From: UBA1422 sp963676385
Lineage (GTDB): Bacteria; Bacillota; Clostridia; Peptostreptococcales; Anaerovoracaceae
DNA length: 64,000 bases
NCBI GenBank assembly: GCA_963676385.2
Contig: CAXXMM010000007.1
Coordinates: 1-64,000, forward strand
Direction of reading: 5' to 3'
Numbering within the stretch: the stretch's first letter is position 1; every line of letters begins with the position of its first letter. Below the pieces are notes generated by a model that saw only the letters and a program-made list of their open reading frames with translations, did no database searches and had not been told where the DNA came from. Both the position numbers and the translations under genes were made by a program. Below, in pieces: positions 1 to 8,175 of this stretch.

Positions 1-362
1 TTGTCAATAACGGGCATTTGAGCATCCGTCCAGTTCGCGGCAAGGATTGCGCCGGATGCCGCAAGCGAGTCGATCGGCCTTGAGAAGAGCATACACGCCG
101 GCTGCTTGCCGAGCGCGCAGGCCGCGTAAAGGACCATACCGCCGGTTGTGGAGCCGATCGTCTCGGAAAGGCAGAGCGCTTTTCCGATCATTGGTTTTTT
201 ATAGATATCCCTGTTATTCTGGTCGCCGCACTTGACCTGTTTGTCTCCGAACATCAATGCCATCTGGTAGCTGGCAAGCGTATTGAATCCGCTGCGGGAA
301 ACAAGCGCTTCCGCTTTTGCCGTGCCGGGCGCAACAACGCGTCCCTTAAATTCCTTTGCCAT
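1..362 (-). CDS. Aconitase X swivel-domain (small) subunit, partial
   Basis: The first 120 residues are present; the C-terminus lies outside the window. The reading begins MAKEFKGRVVAPGTAKAEAL and contains SETIGSTTGGMVLY, typical of the AcnX swivel domain (DUF126), with PMIGKALCLSETIGS as the active-site loop. In split (type II) AcnX enzymes this subunit caps the catalytic large subunit; characterised bacterial members dehydrate cis-3-hydroxy-L-proline, and archaeal members dehydrate mevalonate 5-phosphate. The ATG follows the large-subunit stop by one base (TAATATG), so the two are translationally coupled. The substrate is not determined by the sequence. Confidence 0.88.
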   Translation of the reverse strand, partial: MAKEFKGRVVAPGTAKAEALVSRSGFNTLASYQMALMFGDKQVKCGDQNNRDIYKKPMIGKALCLSETIGSTTGGMVLYAACALGKQPACMLFSRPIDSLAASGAILAANWTDAQMPVID

Positions 363-363
363 A

Positions 364-1635
364 TTACGCTACGCCTCCCGTAATCATATTTAAAATCTCA
401 TCGTCCGAATAGAACCGCGCGCTTGTATAGGTACGCAGCTTGTTCGACGAGGTTATGACGGGCATTTTCTTTGAGAGCGGATTGTTCATATACATCAGCG
501 GGCAGATATAGCTGAGCGTAATTCCCGTTGCCTGTAGCCTTGCACCATATTCGGTCTCCCCGAATTCACGAATCACGCCGGGGGCGGAGGTGAATACGGT
601 CGGAATCTGCACCTTTTTGTTCCCCGCCGCTTTGAGGCCTTCCTCCACGCGTGCCGTCCAATCCTTGAGCTGTTCAAGCGTCATATGCGGGCATCCCATG
701 AAGCAGAGCTTCGGTTTGGCGTTGATATCCTTCCAGATGCATGGATAACTGTTTTTAATGCGTTCAAGCTCGGCGTCGTCAACCACATAAACAGGCGCGC
801 CCTCGCGTATCAGCGTTTCGCCGTATTCGACGGCCTCCGGCGTGAGATTCTCGATATGATAAAGGCCTACGGCCCCATTGGACGCCGTTGCGGCGCCGAA
901 ATCCTTCAGATAGGCGCAGGCGCTCTCGCCCAGCTGCGTACCGATCCACTTATCGAGCCCTTTGATATAAGGCACCTTTTCAAGCACCTTCATACCGACG
1001 GCCGAACCGAATAACTGCGCTTCCGGCATTTTTTTAGTGCGAATCTCAACAACCCAGTCCGCCTTGCGCCCTTCGTCGGTGAGAAACCCGAATTCGGGGA
1101 CGAATCCGGCGATGGACCCCATCAGCTCGATGATGCCGGAATTGCGGTTGCACTTTGCGCCGAGTACGCTGTTTGCGTAAACGACGGCGGAAGACTCCGC
1201 CCAGGAGAGAATATCCCCGCGCTTTGGGATATTTCCGACTTCCGGCAGATAGCAGGCGCATGTGTAGGCGTCCTCGCCCATGATGCCGAGTTTGCGCAGC
1301 TGCTGTTCGTAGCGGTCCTGCTGGCTGTACATCAGCTTGAACACCGTGTCCTGCAGAAATGAAGACGGAACGTTTTTGTCAAGCGGTCTTGGATCTGCGG
1401 AAAATTTCTGCTTGCTGATCGCGTTGTCCGAAAGAAGCCTGTCATACAGCTCATAGACCGGTTTCATCACACCGATACCGAAGCTGATGACTGTGTGCCC
1501 ATACTCACTTGTGACCGGAACCATTTTCTGAGCGTTGAAAGCTTCGCCATACATAACCAGCGTCTTAACGATCTTTGCCATGGTTTCGCCTTGTTCACCG
1601 TCGAGCAGAGCCTGCTGTTTTTCTGTAAGGATCAT
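364..1635 (-). CDS. Aconitase X catalytic (large) subunit
   Basis: A 423-residue protein of the AcnX catalytic family (DUF521), a member of the aconitase superfamily that dehydrates hydroxy acids using an Fe-S cluster. Family-typical segments are GAKCNRNSGIIELMGS, LFGSAVGMKV and CFMGCPHMTLEQL, which carry conserved cysteines. The start at 1635 (MILTEKQQALLDG) is chosen because GGGAG sits about 10 bases upstream; an in-frame extension of 32 residues upstream has no homology-like content. It forms a two-gene operon with the swivel subunit. The likely reaction is cis-3-hydroxyproline dehydration to pyrroline-2-carboxylate, by family analogy only. A cyclodeaminase-family imine reductase does occur 23 kb away. 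Confidence 0.87.
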   Translation of the reverse strand: MILTEKQQALLDGEQGETMAKIVKTLVMYGEAFNAQKMVPVTSEYGHTVISFGIGVMKPVYELYDRLLSDNAISKQKFSADPRPLDKNVPSSFLQDTVFKLMYSQQDRYEQQLRKLGIMGEDAYTCACYLPEVGNIPKRGDILSWAESSAVVYANSVLGAKCNRNSGIIELMGSIAGFVPEFGFLTDEGRKADWVVEIRTKKMPEAQLFGSAVGMKVLEKVPYIKGLDKWIGTQLGESACAYLKDFGAATASNGAVGLYHIENLTPEAVEYGETLIREGAPVYVVDDAELERIKNSYPCIWKDINAKPKLCFMGCPHMTLEQLKDWTARVEEGLKAAGNKKVQIPTVFTSAPGVIREFGETEYGARLQATGITLSYICPLMYMNNPLSKKMPVITSSNKLRTYTSARFYSDDEILNMITGGVA

Positions 1636-1923
1636 GTTTTTGTGTCTCCCTTCATAAACAGATATTAATTTCCGAAAAAGAGAAGTACAGAAGTTCTTCC
1701 AGAATGCTATATATGAATTGCTGCAATACAAAAAATGCCGGGCAAAACCTGTGTGGCAAGCCTCACTTTATCCGCTTGCTTCAAGCTTTCACTCATTCTA
1801 TTTATACCATATATTACCGTATACTTCAATTCAAAACAGTCCGGGACGCCCGTCAATCAATACTTAACACGGCCAGGTCCATTAGCATAAACTATAGTAC
1901 TCTGCTAAGATTGGAGCTCATAT

Positions 1924-2879
1924 ATGAATACTTACGTTGTAGCCCCTGGAGATTCGCTGTACTATATCGCTAAGAAATTCAATACTTCAATCGATACATT
2001 AATGCAAATCAATAATTTAACGAGTTCATATTTGGATGTAGGCCAAGTTCTATATATCCCCAAAATTCTACTGCCGGATGGCGTATATGACCCAGGGAGC
2101 TCGGGCTCTGAGGTCTATGCCATACAGATGGCGCTTGCCGCGATCGGATATCCGATTATTCCCGATAGCAAATATGGCAATAAAACGAAAAACGCCCTAT
2201 TTCTTGTGCAGCAAAAGTATCCTGAAGCATTGGTTGCCGATGGCATATATGGGCCTAAAACCAGGGTATATCTGCAGCAGTTGCTGGATTCGAACTACCA
2301 TATTGTTCGAGATCCATATGCTACTACCGTATTGGTCAATAAACACAATAGCCTGCCGAATACGTATATCCCGCCAAACCTTGTAGTGCCCAATATTCCT
2401 TTTAGCTTTACTGAGTATCTTCCCAAGAAGCTTATGAGGCAGGATGCTGCACAGGCTCTTGAGCAGCTCTTTGCAAAGGCAAAAAAAGACAACATCTCTC
2501 TTTTAGGCGTGTCCGGATACAGATCATATGATACACAAGCGGCTATCCTGGAAAGAAGAATAAAAGAATCACCCACTGCGAATCAATTCATTGCAAGACC
2601 AGGAGAAAGTGAGCATCAGACAGGCTTGGCTATTGACTTGACCAGCCCTTCCGTAAATTACAGACTTGTACAATCATTTGGAGAAACCAAAGAAGGAAAG
2701 TGGTTGAAAGAAAATGCTCCGAATTTTGGTTTTTATCATCCGCTTTCCATTGGGTAAGGAGTCGATAACAGGCTATGAGTACGAACCATGGCATATCCGT
2801 TATGTTGGAATTCCCACTGCAAAAAACAATAAGTCAAAAAAACTTAACGCTGGAAGAATATTTTGGCAAGCAATCGTGA
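1924..2879 (+). pseudogene. LysM / peptidoglycan-binding / VanY D,D-carboxypeptidase, two frameshifts
   Basis: The order is an N-terminal LysM (NTYVVAPGDSLYYIAKKF), a peptidoglycan-binding repeat (PGSSGSEVYAIQMALAAIGYP), then an M15 VanY domain with GYRSYDTQAAI and the zinc motif SEHQTGLAIDLT. The first frame stops at 2757 after GFYHPLSIG. The family C-terminus continues in the next frame (IIRFPLGKESITGYEYEPWH), which holds the third zinc ligand. It then needs another shift near 2823 to reach TISQKNLTLEEYFGKQS and a stop at 2879. Each shift is one extra base in a homopolymer (T5 near 2731, A6 near 2820). Either the gene is dead or the sequence has homopolymer errors. The intact product would trim D-Ala from peptidoglycan stems. 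Confidence 0.82.
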
Positions 2880-3151
2880 CTTTATTCGCAGTCCTTTCAA
2901 ATAAAATAGTCATCTGTTGCCAAACTCCGGATGGATGGCGCATTTGGAGTATTTACGGATAAATATATCGGCACATATGCGTGGTTTCTTAATTTGCTCC
3001 ATCGAATCGATCATCAGATTTAGCAACTGCTTTGCTCAAATGTGTGGCGTCTTGCACACCATAAATACCGCCAATCTCTGTATAATACAATTGAATATAT
3101 CTTTTATCACCCGTCGATGCCCATTGAAAATATCAAAAGGAGAAGAAATCG

Positions 3152-3992
3152 ATGAAACGACTCATATTTGTGGGGCTAGTCGTCATACTCACGCTGGGCT
3201 TTGCGGCCTGTGCGACTTCCACTTCCACACCCACGCCGAAGCCATCGTCTGAATTGAGCACGAATCCGGCGGTCACACTGGGGCCTACTGCCCAATCTGA
3301 AACCGTCGTGTTTACCGAATGAAGTGCTTGAAGCGCTGGTTCGCGAACAATTGAACAAACCGGACGGGGATATCACCGTTGCCGAGGCGGAAGCAGTCGA
3401 GAAGCTTGATTTCAGAGTAGAAGACCCCAGTTCCCCTTCGCCAAGGATCAAGGACATCGACGCATTGAAATATTTTAAAAACCTGAAAAGCCTTGATTTA
3501 TCTTATCACCTGGTAGAGGATTTATCTGCGCTCGCCGGGCTTAAAAATCTGGAAGCTTTTTACTATTTTGATGCCAGAAGCGTCAAAGACTTCTCCGCTC
3601 TTGCGTCATTAACCAATATGCTTGATATTATTATTTCCAGTAGCGATCATTTTACCAATGCCGATATGCAAAACATGGCAGGCATGACGAACATCGAAAT
3701 GATTTGGATACAAGATACAAAACAACTCACAGACGTGAGCGTTGTTTCCAATTTTAAAAAGTTGTACAAACTGAACGTGGAGAATACCGGCGTGAGCGAT
3801 ATAAGCCCCGCCGCCGACCTCACGAGTCTTGTCGAAATGAGCTTGCGTGGTTCACCAATCAGCGACATATCGCCGCTAAAAGGTCTCGTCAATCTTAAAA
3901 CATTATTATTGGAGGGCAGCTCCGTAACCGATTATTCGCCTCTAAAAGATATCTATCCGAATCTTGAAGAAAAGGATTTTGAACTGAAGTAA
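3152..3992 (+). pseudogene. Leucine-rich-repeat lipoprotein, one frameshift
   Basis: An ATG at 3152 follows AAAGGAGA with good spacing and gives a lipoprotein signal (MKRLIFVGLVVILTLGFAAC) and a Thr/Pro/Ser-rich linker, ending at a TGA near 3320. The next frame, through PNEVLEALVREQL, continues as an internalin-like LRR domain with repeats such as DLSALAGLKNLEAF, DISPAADLTSLVEM and DISPLKGLVNLKTL up to 3992. Removing one base near 3314 joins signal, linker and LRR. A separate 222-residue gene starting at GTG 3324 is possible but would lack any export signal. The intact protein would be a surface-anchored binding protein. This is the third single-base break within 1.4 kb. Confidence 0.72.
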
Positions 3993-4230
3993 TGCGCAAA
4001 GGCGTTTATACAGCAGGCAATGGATCAGCGACTGGCCGTATATCGAGTTTGTTTCCGAAATCGGCTATGATATGCCGATGAGATGAACGCCGCAGAACCA
4101 ATATTCACCATTTCAATGTAGAAATCCATTGATTACCTACATGCAATATGCTATAGTATGTACGCATTATTAGTCCGACAATCTAAATACAGGATGAAAA
4201 GAACAACCGTAAATCTTATTACAGAGTAAT
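3993..4230. other. Gene-free stretch with a short coding remnant
   Basis: No gene is supported. The phase reading SDWPYIEFVSEIGYDMP near 4030-4080 looks like a decayed protein end, but I cannot assign it to a family. Confidence 0.3.
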
Positions 4231-4270
4231 AACAAGACTGGTAATAGAAATACCAGTCTTGTTTGTTTTA
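4231..4270 (+). terminator. Perfect 13-bp hairpin upstream of GGDEF gene
   Basis: AACAAGACTGGTA (4231-4243) pairs perfectly with TACCAGTCTTGTT (4251-4263) around a 7-base loop, followed by TGTTTTAG. It could terminate the preceding region or act in the leader of the diguanylate cyclase. No c-di-GMP riboswitch core was recognised. Confidence 0.6.
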
Positions 4271-4301
4271 GAAAAACAGGATGTCTAAGAGGGACGGCAC
4301 A

Positions 4302-5777
4302 ATGCTAGAATTACTTGCTCAGGATGATGTGCTTTATTTTTGCGGGTTTGCACTGATCTTTCTACTTTTGTATCACCATAGAACCAAAGATGAAGATATT
4401 ATATACTTTATTTTAGCGGATGTCTTTTATATCCTAGGTGAACTATGCTATGTCACTATTAGCCAGCCCACGAATATACCGATCGATTTCGTCTTTTTCT
4501 TTTTTGTTTACTTCTTTATATTTATGTACTTTAAGCGAAGAACTAAAAGTCTGATTAAAAATCCGACACTGCGGAAAAATACAGAGCTTAATACTTGGAT
4601 ACTGCTCACTATTGATTTTTTCATCATAGCAACTTTATCATTTTTGATTTTCTACTATTTTGATCGTTCCTTAATGTCCTCGCAACTTGTGATTTCCAAT
4701 TTTAATTATGGAATGGCAATCAATCTTCTCTACCCTGTATTAGATTTTTTAATGCTGGGCTATTATGTTTACATCAATAGAGTCTATATCTCAAGCGACG
4801 AAAAAGCATACCTGCCGTTAACGGTAGGTGTGCTAATTTGGACAATCAGCGACTTTTTGTTTGCTTTTGAAGTCATATTTCAGGTTAGCGCCTATGGGAT
4901 TGGGGATTATCTGCAACTGTTCGGGATTGTGATGCTGATCATCATACTATTTCTATTTAAACGAAATAAAATCAATTCTGATTATACAACCATCGATTTG
5001 TACCAGGATAGCTCAAAATTCGGAAATTTTTCAACATTGATAAACGGCCTGATCTTTGCTTATTTGGCAATTTATTTATACTGTCTAATTGAATTCTCCA
5101 ATTCTATATCGCTTATGATCACAATTAGTGAATTGGGCGTTGTTCTGCTCGGGCTTTCGATTCTGAGGCAGAACATCAATAATTACGTTATGAAACGTAC
5201 TTTGATTAATTTGTCAAAGGACGCAAAGACCGATCCGCTTACCGGACTCAATTCCAGAAAATTCGCTTTTTCCCTGATGAGAAATGTGTTTATATCTTCC
5301 CTGAATTTAAACATCTGCATTTCTGCTCTGATGTTGGACATTGACCACTTCAAAAGATTTAACGATGCATGGGGCCATTCCTGCGGTGATTACGTTTTAA
5401 TAACGATCTCTAATTTAATCAAAAGAAGCCTTAAGACATCAAACATCGTTTGCAGATACGGGGGCGAAGAAATTTTAATCGTCTTACCGGGGATTGACCA
5501 AAACAAAGGGATATCGATAGCGGAAAAAATCCGGCAGGATATTGAAGCTTTTGATTTCCATTACGGAAAAATGGAATCAGCGGTAAGAGTCACCGTTTCC
5601 ATAGGAGGCGCTACCGCAGGAAACAATACGCAGAATGAGCGTGACTTGATTGAGCAGGCGGACGCTGCATTATATAAGGCAAAAGAAAAAAGAAACAATA
5701 TCTTTTGGTTTTCGTCTGATGGGACAGTTCAAGCACTGCCGTACCAATCTCTGATAGGCCATAGCGCAAAGTTATAA
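4302..5777 (+). CDS. Membrane diguanylate cyclase (GGDEF)
   Basis: A 491-residue protein with about eight N-terminal membrane helices (roughly residues 5-285) and a C-terminal GGDEF domain that condenses two GTP into c-di-GMP. The domain starts with TDPLTGLNSRKF, carries DIDHFKRFND, and has RYGGEEI as the active-site loop, a GGEEF-type variant that is usually catalytic. The RxxD inhibitory site is absent (K-T-S-N in that place). The start at 4302 is preferred over an in-frame ATG at 4281, because AAGAGGGA lies 7 bases before 4302. The membrane part is the likely sensor; its ligand is unknown. A second GGDEF gene follows at once. Confidence 0.9.
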   Translation: MLELLAQDDVLYFCGFALIFLLLYHHRTKDEDIIYFILADVFYILGELCYVTISQPTNIPIDFVFFFFVYFFIFMYFKRRTKSLIKNPTLRKNTELNTWILLTIDFFIIATLSFLIFYYFDRSLMSSQLVISNFNYGMAINLLYPVLDFLMLGYYVYINRVYISSDEKAYLPLTVGVLIWTISDFLFAFEVIFQVSAYGIGDYLQLFGIVMLIIILFLFKRNKINSDYTTIDLYQDSSKFGNFSTLINGLIFAYLAIYLYCLIEFSNSISLMITISELGVVLLGLSILRQNINNYVMKRTLINLSKDAKTDPLTGLNSRKFAFSLMRNVFISSLNLNICISALMLDIDHFKRFNDAWGHSCGDYVLITISNLIKRSLKTSNIVCRYGGEEILIVLPGIDQNKGISIAEKIRQDIEAFDFHYGKMESAVRVTVSIGGATAGNNTQNERDLIEQADAALYKAKEKRNNIFWFSSDGTVQALPYQSLIGHSAKL

Positions 5778-5864
5778 GGCATGGCAAAGTCCTTCCGGCG
5801 CTGGACTTATGTGAGCATGGCGCTAAGATCAAGAACGGGCTATAACGCCCAAGGAGGTATAAAA

Positions 5865-7052
5865 GTGGTCGACAAATGGATACCGGGCGTGTCAATCGAC
5901 ACTTTTGCTTTAATCATATTAATTATGATGGCCGCCGATATGAAGAAAAAACAGCTCCGTTTCCCCCTTCCGGATCAAAAGCTGTATTTCTGGATGCTTA
6001 TTACGAACATCGTCATGCTGCTTCTCGACTGCGGCGCTTTCCTGCTCGAAGGGCAGGCGTTCCCCGATGCGAGAGCGCTTAATCTGGCGGTCACGACAAC
6101 GTTTTACGCGTTAAATCCGCTGATATCGCTGCTGTACCTGTGCTATTGCGACGTCAAGCTCAATGTGCCGAGAAAAAAAATACTGCGGCTGCTTCCGCTG
6201 TATTGCGCGCCGCTCGCCATCAATATTGTGCTGTCGGTTCTGAGCATTCATTACGGGCTGCTGTTTCATATTGGCCAAAACAACGTATATTCACGCGGCT
6301 CGCTGCTTGCGCTCTCCTTCCTGCTCTCCTATATCCTGCTGGCCGTAGCTTTCATTCGCGTTCTCATGATGACCAATAGGGCAAAAAAAACCGAAAGCAG
6401 CGAACCTCCCGCGATGCGTAACCGCATCACGAAAACACTCCTGCTCTTTCCGCTGCCGCCCCTGATCGGCGGTCTGATACAGATCTGGTTCAATGACATC
6501 ACCGTTATCTGGATCGTGACGGTCATATCGCTGCTGATCATCTTTATCAACATTCAAAATACGCAGATCGCCACGGACTCGCTTACCGGGCTCTACAACA
6601 GACGGCAGGCGGACCTGTATCTCAAGCGCCTGACTCAATCGGCGGCGAGCGCCGAAAGTATCGTTTTCACGATCATGGACATCGATAATTTTAAACAGAT
6701 CAATGACCGCTTGGGGCATGTGGCCGGCGATAATGCGGTCAGGGCGCTTTCTGCGGTTCTGCAATCCCAATGCGGAAAGAGCGATTTTGCCTGCAGATAC
6801 GGCGGGGATGAATTTGTCGTGATATCAACCCACGGTACTGTAGAGGATGCCCAAACGCTCATAAAAAACCTCAACGACCGCCTTCAAGAGTATTGTACGT
6901 CAAAAAATACCGAGTACCGGCTTTCCGTCAGCGCGGGAAATGCGCTCTGGGCCGACGGCTATGAAACCTTGGATGCGTTTATCAGTGCCGCCGATAAAAA
7001 GCTCTATCAGCAAAAGGCGCGTTTGAAGCGCCGCACTGTAGACCGTCAATGA
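5865..7052 (+). CDS. Membrane diguanylate cyclase (GGDEF), second copy
   Basis: A 395-residue protein with seven or eight hydrophobic segments (N-terminus out by prediction) followed by GGDEF: TDSLTGLYNRRQ, DIDNFKQINDRLGH and RYGGDEFVVI are intact, so it should make c-di-GMP. The I-site arginine is missing (GKSD instead of RxxD), so product inhibition there is unlikely. A GTG start at 5865 is chosen because AAGGAGG ends 7 bases before it; upstream in-frame ATGs lack a site and encode non-membrane sequence. It lies 87 bp after the first cyclase, a likely transcriptional unit ending at the terminator beginning at 7054. Confidence 0.9.
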   Translation: MVDKWIPGVSIDTFALIILIMMAADMKKKQLRFPLPDQKLYFWMLITNIVMLLLDCGAFLLEGQAFPDARALNLAVTTTFYALNPLISLLYLCYCDVKLNVPRKKILRLLPLYCAPLAINIVLSVLSIHYGLLFHIGQNNVYSRGSLLALSFLLSYILLAVAFIRVLMMTNRAKKTESSEPPAMRNRITKTLLLFPLPPLIGGLIQIWFNDITVIWIVTVISLLIIFINIQNTQIATDSLTGLYNRRQADLYLKRLTQSAASAESIVFTIMDIDNFKQINDRLGHVAGDNAVRALSAVLQSQCGKSDFACRYGGDEFVVISTHGTVEDAQTLIKNLNDRLQEYCTSKNTEYRLSVSAGNALWADGYETLDAFISAADKKLYQQKARLKRRTVDRQ

Positions 7053-7053
7053 G

Positions 7054-7083
7054 AAAAAAGCATCCTGAAAAGGGTGCTTTTTA
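7054..7083 (+). terminator. Rho-independent terminator
   Basis: AAAAAGCATCC pairs with GGGTGCTTTTT across a TGAAAA loop, with a run of T. It ends the GGDEF pair. The stem resembles terminators at 15756 and 18157. Confidence 0.85.
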
Positions 7084-7213
7084 ATTCCGGCCCGGTTGTT
7101 CGGCGCGTCTGGAAATCCATAGCTGTCTAGCCTAGCAAAGACCGGGTTATATGCTTAATATTGCAATATTATCCGACTTCAAGTTATGGTATTATACTTG
7201 TGAGGTGTTAAAT

Positions 7214-7492
7214 ATGACTTTCAGCAAAAAAGACGATTGCATTTTTGCACTTGATGCATGCGGAAACATTATAGCCGAAGTGACTTTCCCGTTGATATCA
7301 AAAAATACGGTATGCATAGATCATACTTTTGTTGATCAATCTTTGCGCGGTCAGGGCGTGGCGGCCGACTTAATGTGTGCCGTTGTTGATGATCTGCGCT
7401 CAAAGAATTTCAAAGCCGTTTTAACTTGCTCTTATGCGATAAAATGGTTTAGAGAGCATCCGGAGCATCGTGATCTGATTTTCGTCGGATAA
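7214..7492 (+). CDS. Small GNAT-like N-acetyltransferase (YjdJ type)
   Basis: A 92-residue protein of the compact GNAT family (COG2388). The segment FVDQSLRGQGVAADLMCAVV is the acetyl-CoA pyrophosphate-binding loop (RGQGVA) and helix, and YAIKWFREHPEH is the usual family C-terminus. The start at 7214 has TGAGGTG about 7 bases upstream; an extension back to 7151 looks non-coding. The acceptor substrate is unknown. It lies alone between the terminator and an unannotated 110-bp gap. Confidence 0.8.
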   Translation: MTFSKKDDCIFALDACGNIIAEVTFPLISKNTVCIDHTFVDQSLRGQGVAADLMCAVVDDLRSKNFKAVLTCSYAIKWFREHPEHRDLIFVG

Positions 7493-7604
7493 GACTGCGG
7501 CCAGTCATCAGGGGCGAAATCGGGTTCCCAGTCGCCGCTCAAAATGGGCAAAGCGCCTGAACCTATAGGGTTTTTGGGCATATAGAAATATGGAGAGATC
7601 GTAA

Positions 7605-8144
7605 ATGCCTATTGAGTTTACTGTTATAAAAGATTTTGAAGTCTATGAGAATTTTATTATTTTTTCGCTTTTTAAAAGCAGACAATATAGAACTGCAAAA
7701 ACGACCTTTTTTCTGCCGTTTATATTGATAATACCGTTAGCGATACTGCTGTTGCTGATGGATTTCCCTGCATTATTACCAATCGCTGCATTATCGCTAT
7801 CGTTGTTCACTTTTATCATGTTTGGATTCCTGTTTTTTATATTGCCAAAGATTCAATATAAAAAACTTTCAGCTTTGTTTACTGCTCCGCAAGCATTTTC
7901 TTTATACGATACTTATTTTGAAGTCAGGCAGGAAGCGGATACCGCAAGCGGATTCTCCAAAATAAATTATTCTGCACTAACAAAAGTTTATGAGACTCAT
8001 AACGGCTTCTACCTTTTTATTTCAACAAATCAAGCCTTTCCCATTCCTAAAAAAGCCTTAACTGCCGAGCAATGTATTGCTATTGAAAGCCTGCTTAAAA
8101 CTAACTTAGAGCTAAAAAAATATAAAACTTGTTATAAAAAATAA
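7605..8144 (+). CDS. YcxB-like two-TM protein
   Basis: A 179-residue protein with a short cytosolic N-terminus, a pair of membrane helices (about residues 40-85: FLPFILIIPLAILLLLMDFP and the following IAALSLSLFTFIMFGFLFFI) and a C-terminal domain with FSKINYSALTKVYE and NGFYLFISTNQAFPIPKKAL. This matches the YcxB-like domain, a PH-like fold of unknown role found widely in Bacillota. GGAGAG lies upstream of the ATG. No functional partner is evident; the next gene is a nuclease-helicase 31 bp downstream. Confidence 0.7.
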   Translation: MPIEFTVIKDFEVYENFIIFSLFKSRQYRTAKTTFFLPFILIIPLAILLLLMDFPALLPIAALSLSLFTFIMFGFLFFILPKIQYKKLSALFTAPQAFSLYDTYFEVRQEADTASGFSKINYSALTKVYETHNGFYLFISTNQAFPIPKKALTAEQCIAIESLLKTNLELKKYKTCYKK

Positions 8145-8175
8145 TATTTGATGATGCGACATAAGGAGAGTCGAT

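Noticed and set aside
6291..6874. Minus-strand open frames opposite the second GGDEF gene
   Set aside because: Arise from GC-rich third positions of the true gene; composition is not protein-like.
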